Below, piece by piece: positions 48,051 to 58,100 of a stretch of 64,000 nucleotides of DNA. Below the pieces are notes generated by a model. It was not told where the DNA came from. It was given only the letters and a program-made list of their open reading frames with translations, and searched no databases. Source of the stretch: Haliscomenobacter sp. (GTDB lineage Bacteria; Bacteroidota; Bacteroidia; Chitinophagales; Saprospiraceae); contig NZ_JADKCX010000015.1 in the NCBI RefSeq assembly GCF_016718685.1, positions 1 to 64,000 on the forward strand, read 5' to 3'. A program made the position numbers and the translations under genes. How positions within the stretch are numbered: position 1 is the stretch's first letter; every line of letters begins with the position of its first letter.

Positions 48051-49253
48051 ATGGGAAAAAACTTCATTTACCTTTTATTCACCCTCTTTTGCTGTGCCAT
48101 TTTGTTCAGCACCTGCGAAAAAATTCTACCTCCCGCTCCAGCTGAAAACGAGCTGCTCGATGGCCCCATTCCAGGACTCACCGGAGCCGAAAATGCGCGA
48201 TTCTTAAAGGGAGACATCGCATTCAATGACGAAATTTTTACCCCTCAAACGGGTTTAGGTCCTTTGTTTGTGGCTACTTCCTGTGGCAGTTGTCATGCTG
48301 GAGATGGCAAGGGCACTCCGTTTACCACCCTGACCCGCTTTGGCCAAACAGACCATACAGGCAATCAGTTTTTACACCTTGGTGGCCCTCAATTACAACA
48401 CCGTGCAGTGCTTGGCGTTCAGCCTGAAGGGATTCCCAATGGAGCCACCTTTTCAAGATTTACCCCACCCGCGAATACCGGCTTGGGTTTCTTAGACTTT
48501 GTAACGGATGCGGATATTGTAGCCATGTCCGACCCTGATGATAACAATGGAGATGGGATTTCGGGCGTACCCAATTGGATCTATTTACGCGAATATGTAG
48601 CGTCCCGAGCAAACGCTATTGCTCAAAGCGGTAAACACATTGGCCGTTTTGGTAAAAAAGCGGCGACCTACGACCTCTTGCAACAAACCGCCACGGCCTA
48701 CAACCAGGACATGGGCATTACTTCTAATTTTGAGCCCTACGATTCCTATACTGGCCATGAAATTGACCCCGAAGTATCCAACCAAACCATTCAGGATGTG
48801 GTTTTTTACCTACAAACGCTCAAAGTTCCCCTTCCACGGGCATCAGAAAATGCGGCAGTAACGGCACGCAAACAGATTTTTCAAAAAATACAATGTGCAG
48901 CTTGTCACCGTCCCGAACTCAAAACGGGTTACTCGCCCATTGCGGTACTTTCATTCAAGACCTTTCAACCTTATACCGACCTGCTTTTGCACGACATGGG
49001 CGCTGCGCTCAACGACGGCTACACGGAGGGCTCGGCGACAACTGCTGAATGGCGCACGCCCCCGCTCTGGGGCTTGGGATTATCCAAAAACTCCCAGGGT
49101 GGTAAATATTTTTTGTTGCACGACGGGCGAGCCAAAAGCATCGAGGAAGCCATCTTGCTGCACGGCGGTGAAGCCCAAAATAGCAAAGCCCTGTACCAGG
49201 CACTTTCGCCGCAGGAAAAACAACAATTGATTCAATTTTTAGAAAGCCTGTAA
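48051..49253 (+). CDS. Di-haem cytochrome (DUF1111-type di-haem oxidoreductase), lipoprotein
   Basis: A 400-aa protein with lipobox-like FSTCEK, and two c-type haem sites CGSCH (about residue 77) and CAACH (about residue 282). The arrangement and length fit the di-haem oxidoreductase family (DUF1111), which is often found in iron-regulated clusters with imelysin-type proteins. Periplasmic, electron transfer or peroxidase-like. It is followed after 4 bp by a Rieske protein. Substrate unknown. Confidence 0.83.
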   Translation: MGKNFIYLLFTLFCCAILFSTCEKILPPAPAENELLDGPIPGLTGAENARFLKGDIAFNDEIFTPQTGLGPLFVATSCGSCHAGDGKGTPFTTLTRFGQTDHTGNQFLHLGGPQLQHRAVLGVQPEGIPNGATFSRFTPPANTGLGFLDFVTDADIVAMSDPDDNNGDGISGVPNWIYLREYVASRANAIAQSGKHIGRFGKKAATYDLLQQTATAYNQDMGITSNFEPYDSYTGHEIDPEVSNQTIQDVVFYLQTLKVPLPRASENAAVTARKQIFQKIQCAACHRPELKTGYSPIAVLSFKTFQPYTDLLLHDMGAALNDGYTEGSATTAEWRTPPLWGLGLSKNSQGGKYFLLHDGRAKSIEEAILLHGGEAQNSKALYQALSPQEKQQLIQFLESL

Positions 49254-49257
49254 ACCG

Positions 49258-49698
49258 ATGGAAAGACGAGAATTTATCAAAAAATCCTGCCTGACTTGCG
49301 CAGGCCTGAGTTTGTCCACCGCATTGATGCAAAGTTGTAGTTCTGCATATGTAGTAATGGGGAGCATTGAGGACAATCGCATTGCGTTGAAAAAATCCGA
49401 GTTTTTTTACCTCAAAAAGGAAAAACCCATGATCCGGGAATGGGTATTGGTGAAAACCGAAAAAATCCCGCTACCCATTGGCGTGTATCGCTTTGACGAC
49501 AACAAATACGCTGCGACTTATTTGGAATGTGCTCACCAGCAATGTGAAGTTCAACCCGAAGGTGACCATCTACAATGCCCTTGTCACGGCTCTGAATATT
49601 CCAATACGGGCAAGTTACAAAAAGGACCCGCCGAGGCTGATTTAAAATCCTTTTCCCTCACTACCGATGAGGAGAACATTTATATCCTATTAAAATGA
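49258..49698 (+). CDS. Rieske [2Fe-2S] protein
   Basis: A 146-aa protein. The N-terminus RREFIKKSCLTCAGL.. resembles a Tat-like or lipoprotein signal. The cluster motif is CAHQQCEV followed by CPCHGSEY, giving the CxH and CxxH ligands. It would pass electrons to or from the di-haem cytochrome upstream. The stop overlaps the porin start. Confidence 0.88.
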   Translation: MERREFIKKSCLTCAGLSLSTALMQSCSSAYVVMGSIEDNRIALKKSEFFYLKKEKPMIREWVLVKTEKIPLPIGVYRFDDNKYAATYLECAHQQCEVQPEGDHLQCPCHGSEYSNTGKLQKGPAEADLKSFSLTTDEENIYILLK

Positions 49699-50927
49699 AG
49701 TCACAATTCTACCTGACACTCTGTTTCTGGCTATTTGGTGTGCTGGTATTGCTGGCGCAAAATGACAGCACATTTTTCAAAAGAATCACCAGCGATTCTT
49801 CCAAAAATCAGCTCAATCTGGATGCCGTATACAACCGTCCGTTTTTGCAAGCAGGCAAAACACCCGTGGCAGTAGGCGGTTACGTAGAAAGCAAAGTAGA
49901 ATACCTACAAACGGATGGCGTTTCGGAGGGCTACCAATTTCAGATGCAACGTATGACTTTGTTTGTGTCTTCCTCCATCCATCGGCGCATCAAGTTTTTG
50001 TCTGAAATAGAATTTGAAGAAGGCACCAAAGAAATCAACATCGAGTTTGCTTCCCTGGACTTACAATTCAATCCAATGTTCAACCTGCGTGGTGGCATTT
50101 TGATGAATCCAATTGGTGCGTTCAACCAAAACCACGACGGTCCCAAATGGGAATTCAACGACCGACCCATTGCTGCCACCCAAATGTTACCCGCCACTTT
50201 TAGCAATGTGGGGATGGGTCTTTGGGGTAAATACGCCAAAAAGAACTGGATTTTTGGCTACGAAGCCTATCTGACCAACGGTTTTGACGAGCAGATCATC
50301 AACAATACCGAGAACAAAACCTTTTTGCCTGCTTCCAAATTGAACCCTGACCGCTTTGAAGAAAATACCAATGGCCGCCCCCTATTTACAGGGAAAATCG
50401 CCCTGCGCAATCGCAAGTTTGGCGAAATTGGCCTGTCTACTATGCAGGGCATTTACAATAAATTTGTAGATGATGGGTTGATCTTGGATGAAAAACGCGC
50501 CGTTCGGGTTTGGGCCATTGATTTCAATACCACCCTGCCCAAATTGAATACCTTCATCAATGGAGAATGGGCCTGGGTAGCCGTAAATGTGCCAGAAACT
50601 TTTACCCAACAATATGGCAATCGACAAAGCGGCGGCTTTATCGACGTTGTTCAACCTATTGTCAGACGAAAGATTTTTGGTTTTGATAATGCAGTCGTAA
50701 ATTTGGCCTGCCGCCTGGAGTTTGTGGATTGGAACATTGGTACTTTTAAAGAAACAGGTGACCCCATCGAAGATAAAATTTGGGCAATTGTACCCGCACT
50801 TAGTTTCCGGCCTTCGGCTCAAACAGTGCTGCGCTTAAATTATCGGTACCATGCCCAGACAGATATTTTGGGCAATCCCGCCGCTTTGACGGGTGGTTTT
50901 CAATTTGGTTTGGCTAGTTATTTTTAG
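49695..50927 (+). CDS. Porin-like outer-membrane beta-barrel
   Basis: A 410-aa protein with signal peptide (LLAQ) and alternating beta pattern of an OprO/OprP-like porin, with GGYVESKVEYLQ near the start and barrel end FGLASYF. It is coupled to the Rieske gene (ATGA). The three-gene set suggests uptake of a ligand with redox change at the periplasm, for example a metal ion; this is inference. Confidence 0.78.
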   Translation: MKSQFYLTLCFWLFGVLVLLAQNDSTFFKRITSDSSKNQLNLDAVYNRPFLQAGKTPVAVGGYVESKVEYLQTDGVSEGYQFQMQRMTLFVSSSIHRRIKFLSEIEFEEGTKEINIEFASLDLQFNPMFNLRGGILMNPIGAFNQNHDGPKWEFNDRPIAATQMLPATFSNVGMGLWGKYAKKNWIFGYEAYLTNGFDEQIINNTENKTFLPASKLNPDRFEENTNGRPLFTGKIALRNRKFGEIGLSTMQGIYNKFVDDGLILDEKRAVRVWAIDFNTTLPKLNTFINGEWAWVAVNVPETFTQQYGNRQSGGFIDVVQPIVRRKIFGFDNAVVNLACRLEFVDWNIGTFKETGDPIEDKIWAIVPALSFRPSAQTVLRLNYRYHAQTDILGNPAALTGGFQFGLASYF

Positions 50928-50972
50928 AAGTTGTTTGAATTTTAACAACTCATTACCAACTAAATAAAGCAA

Positions 50973-51019
50973 TTAGGTGCAATAAAATGCAGCACCTAAG
51001 CATTTTATTTGTATCTTTG
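50973..51019 (+). promoter_or_regulatory. Overlapping inverted repeats and -7 box before the HYC_CC_PP gene
   Basis: TTAGGTGC (50973-50980) with GCACCTAA (50992-50999), and AATAAAATGC (50981-50990) with GCATTTTATT (51000-51009) are two interleaved perfect inverted repeats. TATCTTTG (51012-51019) is the -7 box. The interleaving allows two alternative hairpins or two regulator sites. Start codon at 51044. Confidence 0.6.
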
Positions 51020-51043
51020 CAAAAGAATTGACAAAAAAAGAGT

Positions 51044-51490
51044 ATGCTTAAGTTTTTGCACATCATTTTGGCGCTCAATGTGCTGTTATCCACCAGTGGG
51101 GTAACGGTATTTGAGCACTTGTGCCAAATGAATGGTAGAACGATAAGTATTTTTATTCAGCCTAAAGGATGTTGTAAATCTCAAAAGGTTACACAAAATT
51201 CTTGTCAAAAGGCAAAATGTAGCCTCAAAGATCACCACCACTCCTCTTTATCTAAAAAACCTTGTTGTGAGGATAAATCACAGCTTCTAAAATCAACTTC
51301 TGAAGGGGCAATTCAGAAGATTGTCACCTTCGATTTTAATTTTGACTTTATAACAGTCAATTTTTTGCCTTCTATCGTATGGGCAAGCAACATTACACCA
51401 ACCAGCCAAAAAGCACTCCGCTTCTACCTGTATAAACCACCTCCTATGGTGACCGATATTCGGGTGTTTATACAGTCTTTCCTTTGTTAG
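51044..51490 (+). CDS. HYC_CC_PP-type small exported protein
   Basis: A 148-aa protein with a hydrophobic start, then FEHLCQMNGR (the H.C site), GCCKSQK, KPCCEDKS and a C-terminal YKPPPM. This order (H-x-C, CC, CC, PP) matches the HYC_CC_PP family of Bacteroidota as I recall it. Predicted exported metal-binding protein, and first gene of the large third metal operon. Confidence 0.8.
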   Translation: MLKFLHIILALNVLLSTSGVTVFEHLCQMNGRTISIFIQPKGCCKSQKVTQNSCQKAKCSLKDHHHSSLSKKPCCEDKSQLLKSTSEGAIQKIVTFDFNFDFITVNFLPSIVWASNITPTSQKALRFYLYKPPPMVTDIRVFIQSFLC

Positions 51491-51632
51491 ATCATTCCTG
51501 CTCTATTTTGCCGTTCTGGCAAAATCCAAAGCCAACCCGGCTTTAGATACACCTATTTTTCTTTATCCTCAAGATCAGCCGCTACTTATTGCTTTGCGCA
51601 ATATGGCCAATGATATTCTAAATTTTTCAGCA

Positions 51633-52520
51633 ATGAAAAAGTTATTGATGGCTAGCCTATCACTGCTTTTTGTATGGGCTTGCTATGCCCAAACACCAAC
51701 TAAAAAAGCAGACTTTAAAGTCCCTACGGCAAGCCCGGATGCTACTTTTACCCAACATTTCGGGGAAAGTGAAATCAAAGTTTCTTATGGTCGTCCCCTT
51801 GCCCGAGGGCGTAAGGTTTTTGGCAACCTGGTTCCTTTTGATAGTTTATGGCGCACCGGAGCGGGCGATTGTACCACAATTGAACTGTCAGAAGAGGTCG
51901 GTATTGGTGGTAAAAAAATGGCCCCGGGTAAATACGCTCTATTCACCATTCCAGGCATCGAAGAATGGACCATTGTCCTCAACAGTGATGTAAGCTTGCA
52001 TGGCGCTTTCGGGTATACTGCTCAAAAAGATGTACATCGCTTCAAAGTAAAGGCGCACAAAACAGAACGTTTCTACGAGACTTTCACCATCGAAATCAAT
52101 GATTTTGCAGCGGATGGAAGTGCTTCTTTGAATTTGATTTGGGAAAATACTCAGGTTAAAATTCCACTGACTACTACTTCCGATGAGAGAATTATGACCG
52201 AGATTCGTCAAAGGCTTTTGGAGAACAAGGAGCAGGACGCAGACTTGCTCTTCCAGGCTGCCAATTATTACTACACTACTCGACGTGATCTTAAGCAAGC
52301 GACTACTTGGGTATCAGCAGCCGAAAAACTGGATGTAGAAAACTTTGCCATTCCTAATCTTGCTCAGAAAATTTTTGCGGATACAAAACAGTACAGCTTG
52401 GCCATCGATGCGGCCAAACGAGCCATTGCTTTGGCCGAAAAGCAAAATCGTACCAGCGCGGTAACCAGTTTGAAAAAACGCATTGCCGAGTGGCAACAGC
52501 TACTGAAATCCAAACCATAA
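51633..52520 (+). CDS. DUF2911 protein
   Basis: About 295 aa from ATG 51633. Signal peptide ends CYAQ. The DUF2911 core (about 25-180) contains VSYGRPLARGRKVFGNLVP and APGKYALFTIPG. A helical TPR-like tail follows. Exported. DUF2911 proteins are common in Bacteroidota but their function is unknown. It is the second gene of the operon. Confidence 0.85.
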   Translation: MKKLLMASLSLLFVWACYAQTPTKKADFKVPTASPDATFTQHFGESEIKVSYGRPLARGRKVFGNLVPFDSLWRTGAGDCTTIELSEEVGIGGKKMAPGKYALFTIPGIEEWTIVLNSDVSLHGAFGYTAQKDVHRFKVKAHKTERFYETFTIEINDFAADGSASLNLIWENTQVKIPLTTTSDERIMTEIRQRLLENKEQDADLLFQAANYYYTTRRDLKQATTWVSAAEKLDVENFAIPNLAQKIFADTKQYSLAIDAAKRAIALAEKQNRTSAVTSLKKRIAEWQQLLKSKP

Positions 52521-52572
52521 TCCTTGGGTAAAACCCAAGTTACATTCCTTGAATCACCAAAATTTATTAACT

Positions 52573-53598
52573 ATGAAACTAACACATTTTTTAGGGATAT
52601 TTCTATTGTTGAGCGCTGTTTTTTCTTGCAAAAAATCAGAACAACTCAATATCGATTATCCCGCAGCTTTTGTCGTGAATGGAGCTTCCAATAACGTGGT
52701 GGTAATTGATTTAAATACCGACCTGAAGACAGGGACACTAGGCTTAGACGGTGCTACCTTTCCTCACCACGTTTACCTCAGCCCCGACAAATCTCAAATC
52801 GCCGTGGCCATCACTTCTACCGATTTGAGTGCCGGTCATGGTGGGCATGGTACAGGAACCGCTGCCTACCAGGTAATCATCCTTGATACAAAAACTGGCG
52901 AAATACATCACTCTATTGCACTGGATAAGTTGCCCCACAATGCAGCCTATTCTCCTGATGGCAAAGAGCTATGGGTGGGACAGGCGGACGCTGCGCAAAG
53001 CAAAATTTTGGTATTTAATACTTCGGATTTTTCACAGAAGGCCAGCATCAATGTGGGAAAAGGCCTTTCTGAAACTACCTTTTCTGTAGATGGTACCAAG
53101 GTTTATGCCGCCAATACCGATGACAACACCATTGCCATCATCAAAGCTGCGGATAAATCGATCCTGACCACTTTGTCCGTAGGCACTGCTCCAGTTGGTG
53201 CTTGGCCTGCTGAGAATGGCAAAATGTATGCCGACAATGAAACCAGCAAAACAGTATCCGAGATTGATGTGGCTACCAACGCCATTACAGCTACCATCAA
53301 CCTGGGCTTCAAACCCGGCTACGTAGCCTACAGCGATCACCACGCAGAATTGTGGGTGAGTGATGCGGATAATGGCAAGGTGGTTTATTTCAAGTTAGTG
53401 GCTGGTAAATGGACAAAAGAGGGCGAAATCAGCACTGGAGCCGATGCTCATGCCATCGCTTTCAACGCGGATGGTACCAAAGCCTTTGTTACCAATCAAG
53501 GTGCTGGTACATTGTCCATCATCAAAATGAGCGACCATACCAAAATAAAAGACATTGCCGTGGGTGATATGCCTAATGGTATTGCCCTGAATCTCTGA
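52573..53598 (+). CDS. YncE-like beta-propeller lipoprotein
   Basis: About 341 aa from ATG 52573 with lipobox VFSCKKS. Repeats of the NHL/YVTN type such as YSPDGKELWV, FSVDGTKVYAANTDDNTIAI and FNADGTKAFVTNQGAGTLSI define a seven-bladed propeller. A HGGHG stretch may bind metal. It resembles surface-layer or YncE-type proteins; with its metal-operon neighbours it may be a periplasmic binding protein. Confidence 0.83.
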   Translation: MKLTHFLGIFLLLSAVFSCKKSEQLNIDYPAAFVVNGASNNVVVIDLNTDLKTGTLGLDGATFPHHVYLSPDKSQIAVAITSTDLSAGHGGHGTGTAAYQVIILDTKTGEIHHSIALDKLPHNAAYSPDGKELWVGQADAAQSKILVFNTSDFSQKASINVGKGLSETTFSVDGTKVYAANTDDNTIAIIKAADKSILTTLSVGTAPVGAWPAENGKMYADNETSKTVSEIDVATNAITATINLGFKPGYVAYSDHHAELWVSDADNGKVVYFKLVAGKWTKEGEISTGADAHAIAFNADGTKAFVTNQGAGTLSIIKMSDHTKIKDIAVGDMPNGIALNL

Positions 53599-53665
53599 TT
53601 ATTATTCGTCAATCTGGCTCCGACTGAGTACAGTCGGTAAAACAAAGCTTTAAACAATCAATTGT

Positions 53666-54673
53666 ATGAAAAACGGATTCATCGCAAGCTTGGTTCTTGC
53701 ACTTTCTTTTGGCTTGTTCAGTGCTTGCCAAAATTCAGCCTCCAAAACACCTGTAGAAACTGTCGCTGCTGGGGTGAAATACATCTGCCCCATGAACTGT
53801 GAAGATGGCAAAACTTATGATAAACCTGGTTCTTGCCCAGTTTGCCATATGGATTTGGAACTAATGAAAGCTGAAGTTGAAGCGAATAAAGCTGAATACT
53901 ATACTGCTTTTACAATTAGCCCTGCTCAACTGGAAGTGGGCAAATCGGGCATGATGTCTTTTACGCCCAAGATCAAAGACAAGGATGGGACTGCTGTTCC
54001 GCTGGATTTGGTGCATGAGAAAAAAATGCACTTGATTTTGGTGAGTGACGACCTGTCCTCGTTTGATCACATTCACCCCGAATATTCGGCTTCGGGTAGC
54101 TACGACATCAAAGTGCTGGCTAAAGGGGAGAATTTCACCAATGGCCGTGGACACAATGAAACCCGCTTTGAGGGCGGCGGCAAGTATTGGGCTTTTGCTG
54201 ATTTCAAACCCACAGGTGGCCTGAATCAGGTCAACAAAATTGAAGTGGATGTGGCAGGGGCGCCCGCTAAAGCACTCAGCTTTCCGCAAGCAAAAATGAC
54301 TACTTCGATAGATGGATATTCGCTAACAATGGAAGCAGGTCACTCCGGTACTGGCCTTGTTTCAGGTAGCCAACAACACATTCCTGTTTCCATCAAACAA
54401 GGCGGGCAAGCGGTTGACCCAGCTACTTTTGAAAACTACTTGGGTGAAAAAGCACACCTGGTTATGATTGAAGTGGATTCAAAAGAATATGTACACACCC
54501 ACCCAGCTGTAGAAAACGGTAAACTGGATGTACACACCACTTTTGCAAAGCCAGGTACTTATCGGGGCTGGTTGCAGTTTCAAACAGCTGGCAAAGTCCA
54601 CACTGCCGATTTTGTAATCAAAGTTCAAGAGGGCTCAGCGCAGGCTGAACAAGATGGCCATGCAGGTCATTAA
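53666..54673 (+). CDS. Heavy-metal-binding domain (HMBD) lipoprotein
   Basis: A 335-aa lipoprotein (FSACQN). Residues about 39-66 form the HMBD motif YICPMNCEDG...GSCPVCHMDL, typical of CusB-linked proteins. Long His-containing beta-rich modules follow (FDHIHPEYS, VHTHPAVENG), and the tail ends DGHAGH. Probably binds Cu or similar metal in the periplasm and hands it to the pump encoded downstream. Confidence 0.88.
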   Translation: MKNGFIASLVLALSFGLFSACQNSASKTPVETVAAGVKYICPMNCEDGKTYDKPGSCPVCHMDLELMKAEVEANKAEYYTAFTISPAQLEVGKSGMMSFTPKIKDKDGTAVPLDLVHEKKMHLILVSDDLSSFDHIHPEYSASGSYDIKVLAKGENFTNGRGHNETRFEGGGKYWAFADFKPTGGLNQVNKIEVDVAGAPAKALSFPQAKMTTSIDGYSLTMEAGHSGTGLVSGSQQHIPVSIKQGGQAVDPATFENYLGEKAHLVMIEVDSKEYVHTHPAVENGKLDVHTTFAKPGTYRGWLQFQTAGKVHTADFVIKVQEGSAQAEQDGHAGH

Positions 54674-54712
54674 AAACGACAATACGATTTAAAATCATTA
54701 AAAAATTCAACC

Positions 54713-55108
54713 ATGAGAATTTCCATCATCTTGTTTTTCTCTTTCTGTTTTGCACAGCTTGCGGTGGCGCAACAGGCCACTACAGGCAATGACAATTTGC
54801 AAACCGCCCAATTCAAAGTTTTGGGCAATTGTGGCATGTGCAAAAAGACCATCGAAAAGGCCGCCTTGGGCGCCCAGGCTTCTACTGCCGTATGGGATGT
54901 TAAGACGGATATGATCAGTGTCTCTTTTGATGGCAAAAAGACATCAAAGGAGGCTCTCCAAAAAGCCATCGCTTTAGCTGGTTACGACAATGCAGGCTAC
55001 AAAGCCGATGATGAAGCATACAAGAAACTTCACGGTTGCTGCCAGTACGACCGGACGGGTGAAGCAGGCGGAACGAAATCATGTACCGCCAACGATCAGG
55101 AGCATTAA
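54713..55108 (+). CDS. Exported HMA-domain protein
   Basis: A 131-aa protein with signal peptide (LAVAQQ) and HMA motif GNCGMCKKTIEKAA. The C-terminus carries HGCCQYD and a Cys, further possible ligands. It precedes the RND pump and would act as a periplasmic metal chaperone. A leader hairpin follows it. Confidence 0.88.
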   Translation: MRISIILFFSFCFAQLAVAQQATTGNDNLQTAQFKVLGNCGMCKKTIEKAALGAQASTAVWDVKTDMISVSFDGKKTSKEALQKAIALAGYDNAGYKADDEAYKKLHGCCQYDRTGEAGGTKSCTANDQEH

Positions 55109-55154
55109 ATAGTAGAACTGAATCGTACCATAAATTTTTATTTATGAGTTGGGT

Positions 55155-55173
55155 TCCGGGCCATAGGCCCGGA
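55155..55173 (+). terminator. 8-bp GC hairpin between HMA and RND genes
   Basis: TCCGGGCC-ATA-GGCCCGGA is a perfect 8-bp stem with a 3-nt loop, 18 bp before the pump start at 55191. A short T-rich tail (CCTTTATCCC) follows. It could end the upstream transcript partially or stabilise an mRNA end. Confidence 0.6.
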
Positions 55174-55190
55174 GCCTTTATCCCTTCCCT

Positions 55191-58100
55191 ATGTTGAATC
55201 GAGTTATCCAATTTTCTTTACAGAATCGACTGTTTGTTGTTGCTTCTGCGGCACTTTTGCTGGTGTGGGGCACTTGGACTACGGTACATTTACCCGTTGA
55301 CGTGCTGCCCGACCTCAATCGTCCTCGCGTGACCGTGTTTTTGGAAGCAGGTGGGATGTCTCCTGAGGAAATAGAAGTGCAAGCGGTTTTGCCCATCGAA
55401 ACGGCGCTAAATGGCTCTCCAGGGGTCGAAGTGGTGCGCAGTAGCTCCTCGCGTGGGATCGGACTCGTGTTTATAGAGTTTGACTGGGATGTAGATTTGT
55501 ACCGCGCCCGCCAATTGGTGGCAGAAAAACTCAGCACCGTACCACTTCCCAATGGGATTGTACCCGTGATGGGGCCAATATCTTCGGTCATGGGTCAAAT
55601 CATGTTGGTTGGCGTAACGGCTAAAGTCCCCAAAGGTAAAACCATCGACCCTGAAAAGGCTGCGGAGATTCGCACTTTGGCTGATTTTACCATTCGCCGC
55701 CGATTGCTGGCCATCAAAGGGGTTGCCCAGGTGATTCCCATCGGTGGAGACCGCCTGCAATACCAGGTGCTGGTATGTTCAGCTAAACTCAAACAATACA
55801 ACTTAACCCTCGAAGACATTAATTTGGCTTTGGAAAATGCCAACCTGAATTCCACTGGAAGTTTTTTTAATCGTTACGGTTCGGAGGTGTTGATTAGTGT
55901 ACTGGGGCGGGCAAAAAACCTGGAGGATTTACAAGGTACGGTTGTGGTCAATCGAGGGGGCAGCCCTGTACTGCTGAGCCAGGTAGCAGACGTACAGTTT
56001 GGCGCAGCCATCAAACGGGGCGATGCTTCAATCAATGCCAAACCTGCGGTAATCCTTACCGTTGAAAAACAACCTGGTGCCAATACCGTTACTTTAACGG
56101 AAGACATTGAGCAGGCACTGAACGAACTGAAACTTTCTCTTCCCTCCGATATTGAACTCAATCCAAAGGTTTTTCAACAAAAAAACTTTATCGTACATGC
56201 TCTCACCAATGTGGAAGAGGCACTACGTGATGGGTTCATCCTGGTGATCATTGTCTTGTTTTTGTTTCTGCTTAATTTCCGAACGACCATCATCACGCTT
56301 ACAGCGATTCCGCTTTCTTTGGTCATCACCGCATTGATTTTTAAATGGTTCAATATTTCCATTAACACGCTAACCCTAGGTGGTTTGGCCATTGCCATTG
56401 GCGAATTGGTGGATGATGCCATTGTGGACGTAGAAAACGTATTCCGGCGCTTGCGCGAAAACAAAGAGTTGGAAAACCCTAAAAATCCCTTGCAAGTAAT
56501 TTACGATGCCAGTAGTGAGGTGCGCAATTCGATTGTGTACGCTACCATTATTGTGGTGCTGGTATTTCTGCCGCTCTTCCAACTTCAGGGCATTGAGGGA
56601 CGAATATTCGCCCCACTGGGTATCGCTTACATTACCTCCATTTTGGCGTCACTTTTGGTGTCTCTTTCCGTTACACCAGCACTCTGCGCCTACTTATTGC
56701 CCCGATCCAACCTGAATGAAGGCAAAGAGTCCGCTTTGGTGAGATGGCTCAAAAAACAGGATGTAAAACTCCTGCACCTTGGTTTATCTCATCCTCGGAT
56801 GGTGCTTGGCTTTGCTTCGGCATTGGTTGTAGCAGCTTTGCTGGTTGCCATGCGCTTTGGTACCGAGTTTTTGCCCCCTTTTAACGAAGGTAGCTTTACG
56901 GTCAATCTCTATGCTCCCGCTGGCACTTCTTTGGAAGAAAGCAATAAGATCGGTACAGTTGCGGAGCAACTCATGCTCAGGGTAAAGGATGTAGAATATA
57001 CTGCTCGCCGCACGGGGCGAGCAGAGTTGGACGAACACGTTGAACCCGTAAGCAACTCCGAAATTGAAGTAGAGCTAAAAGAGGATGCGCGGCCACGTTC
57101 CGAAGTAGTGGCGGATATTCGGAAACAGTTAGCCAATCTCGCTGGGGTTTCAGTGAGCATCGGTCAGCCTATTTCGCATCGCCTCGACCACTTGTTGAGC
57201 GGGGTCAGAGCACAGATTGCCATCAAGATTTTTGGAGAGGACCTTACGGAGTTACGCGCATTGGCTGCCCAGGTTCAAGGGGTGGTAAAGGATATCCCTG
57301 GAGCGGTTGATGTTCAAGTTGAACGGCAGGTCTTGGTTCCACAACTAACCATTCGTATCGACCGACAGGCTTTGCAACGCTACGGCATGCAAACGGGTGA
57401 AGTGGCACGAGATCTGGAGATTTTGTACGGAGGGCTAGTCGTTTCTCAAATTTTGGAAGGTCAAAAGACCTTTGACCTGGTCTTGCGTTCAGTCGCAAAG
57501 GATCGGGAGAATTTGGAAAATATTCGCAATACGCAAATCCATACTCCTGAAGGCGTGCTCATCCCACTCAATAGTATCGCGCACATTGAATACGAAAAAG
57601 GCATCAATACCGTCAGCCATGAAAACAGCCAGCGGCGCATCATCGTCTCTGCCAACGTTCAGGGGAGAGACCTGGGAAGTACAGCAGCCGCCATCCAAAA
57701 GGCAGTAGGGGATAAGTTGAAAATGCCCCAAGGGTATTTTTTGGAATACGGGGGACAGTTTGAAGCTCAAAAAGAGGCTTCTCGGCTCATCGGCATACTG
57801 AGTGTGTTTGCACTTTTAGGCATCTTCCTGGTGTTGTATGCACATTTTCGTTCTTGGCGCATTGTGCTCCAGGTGATGCTGAATATTCCATTGGCACTGG
57901 TGGGTAGTGTCATTGCAGTATGGTTGACCGGGGGCACTTTTTCCGTAGCCACGCTGGTGGGCTTCATTACCCTTACGGGGATTGCCTCGCGCAACGGAAT
58001 CATGATGATTTCGCACTACTTGCATTTGATGGAACACGAGGGGGAAAAGTTTGATCAACAAATGATCATCCGCGGATCATTGGAACGTTTGGTCCCCGTG

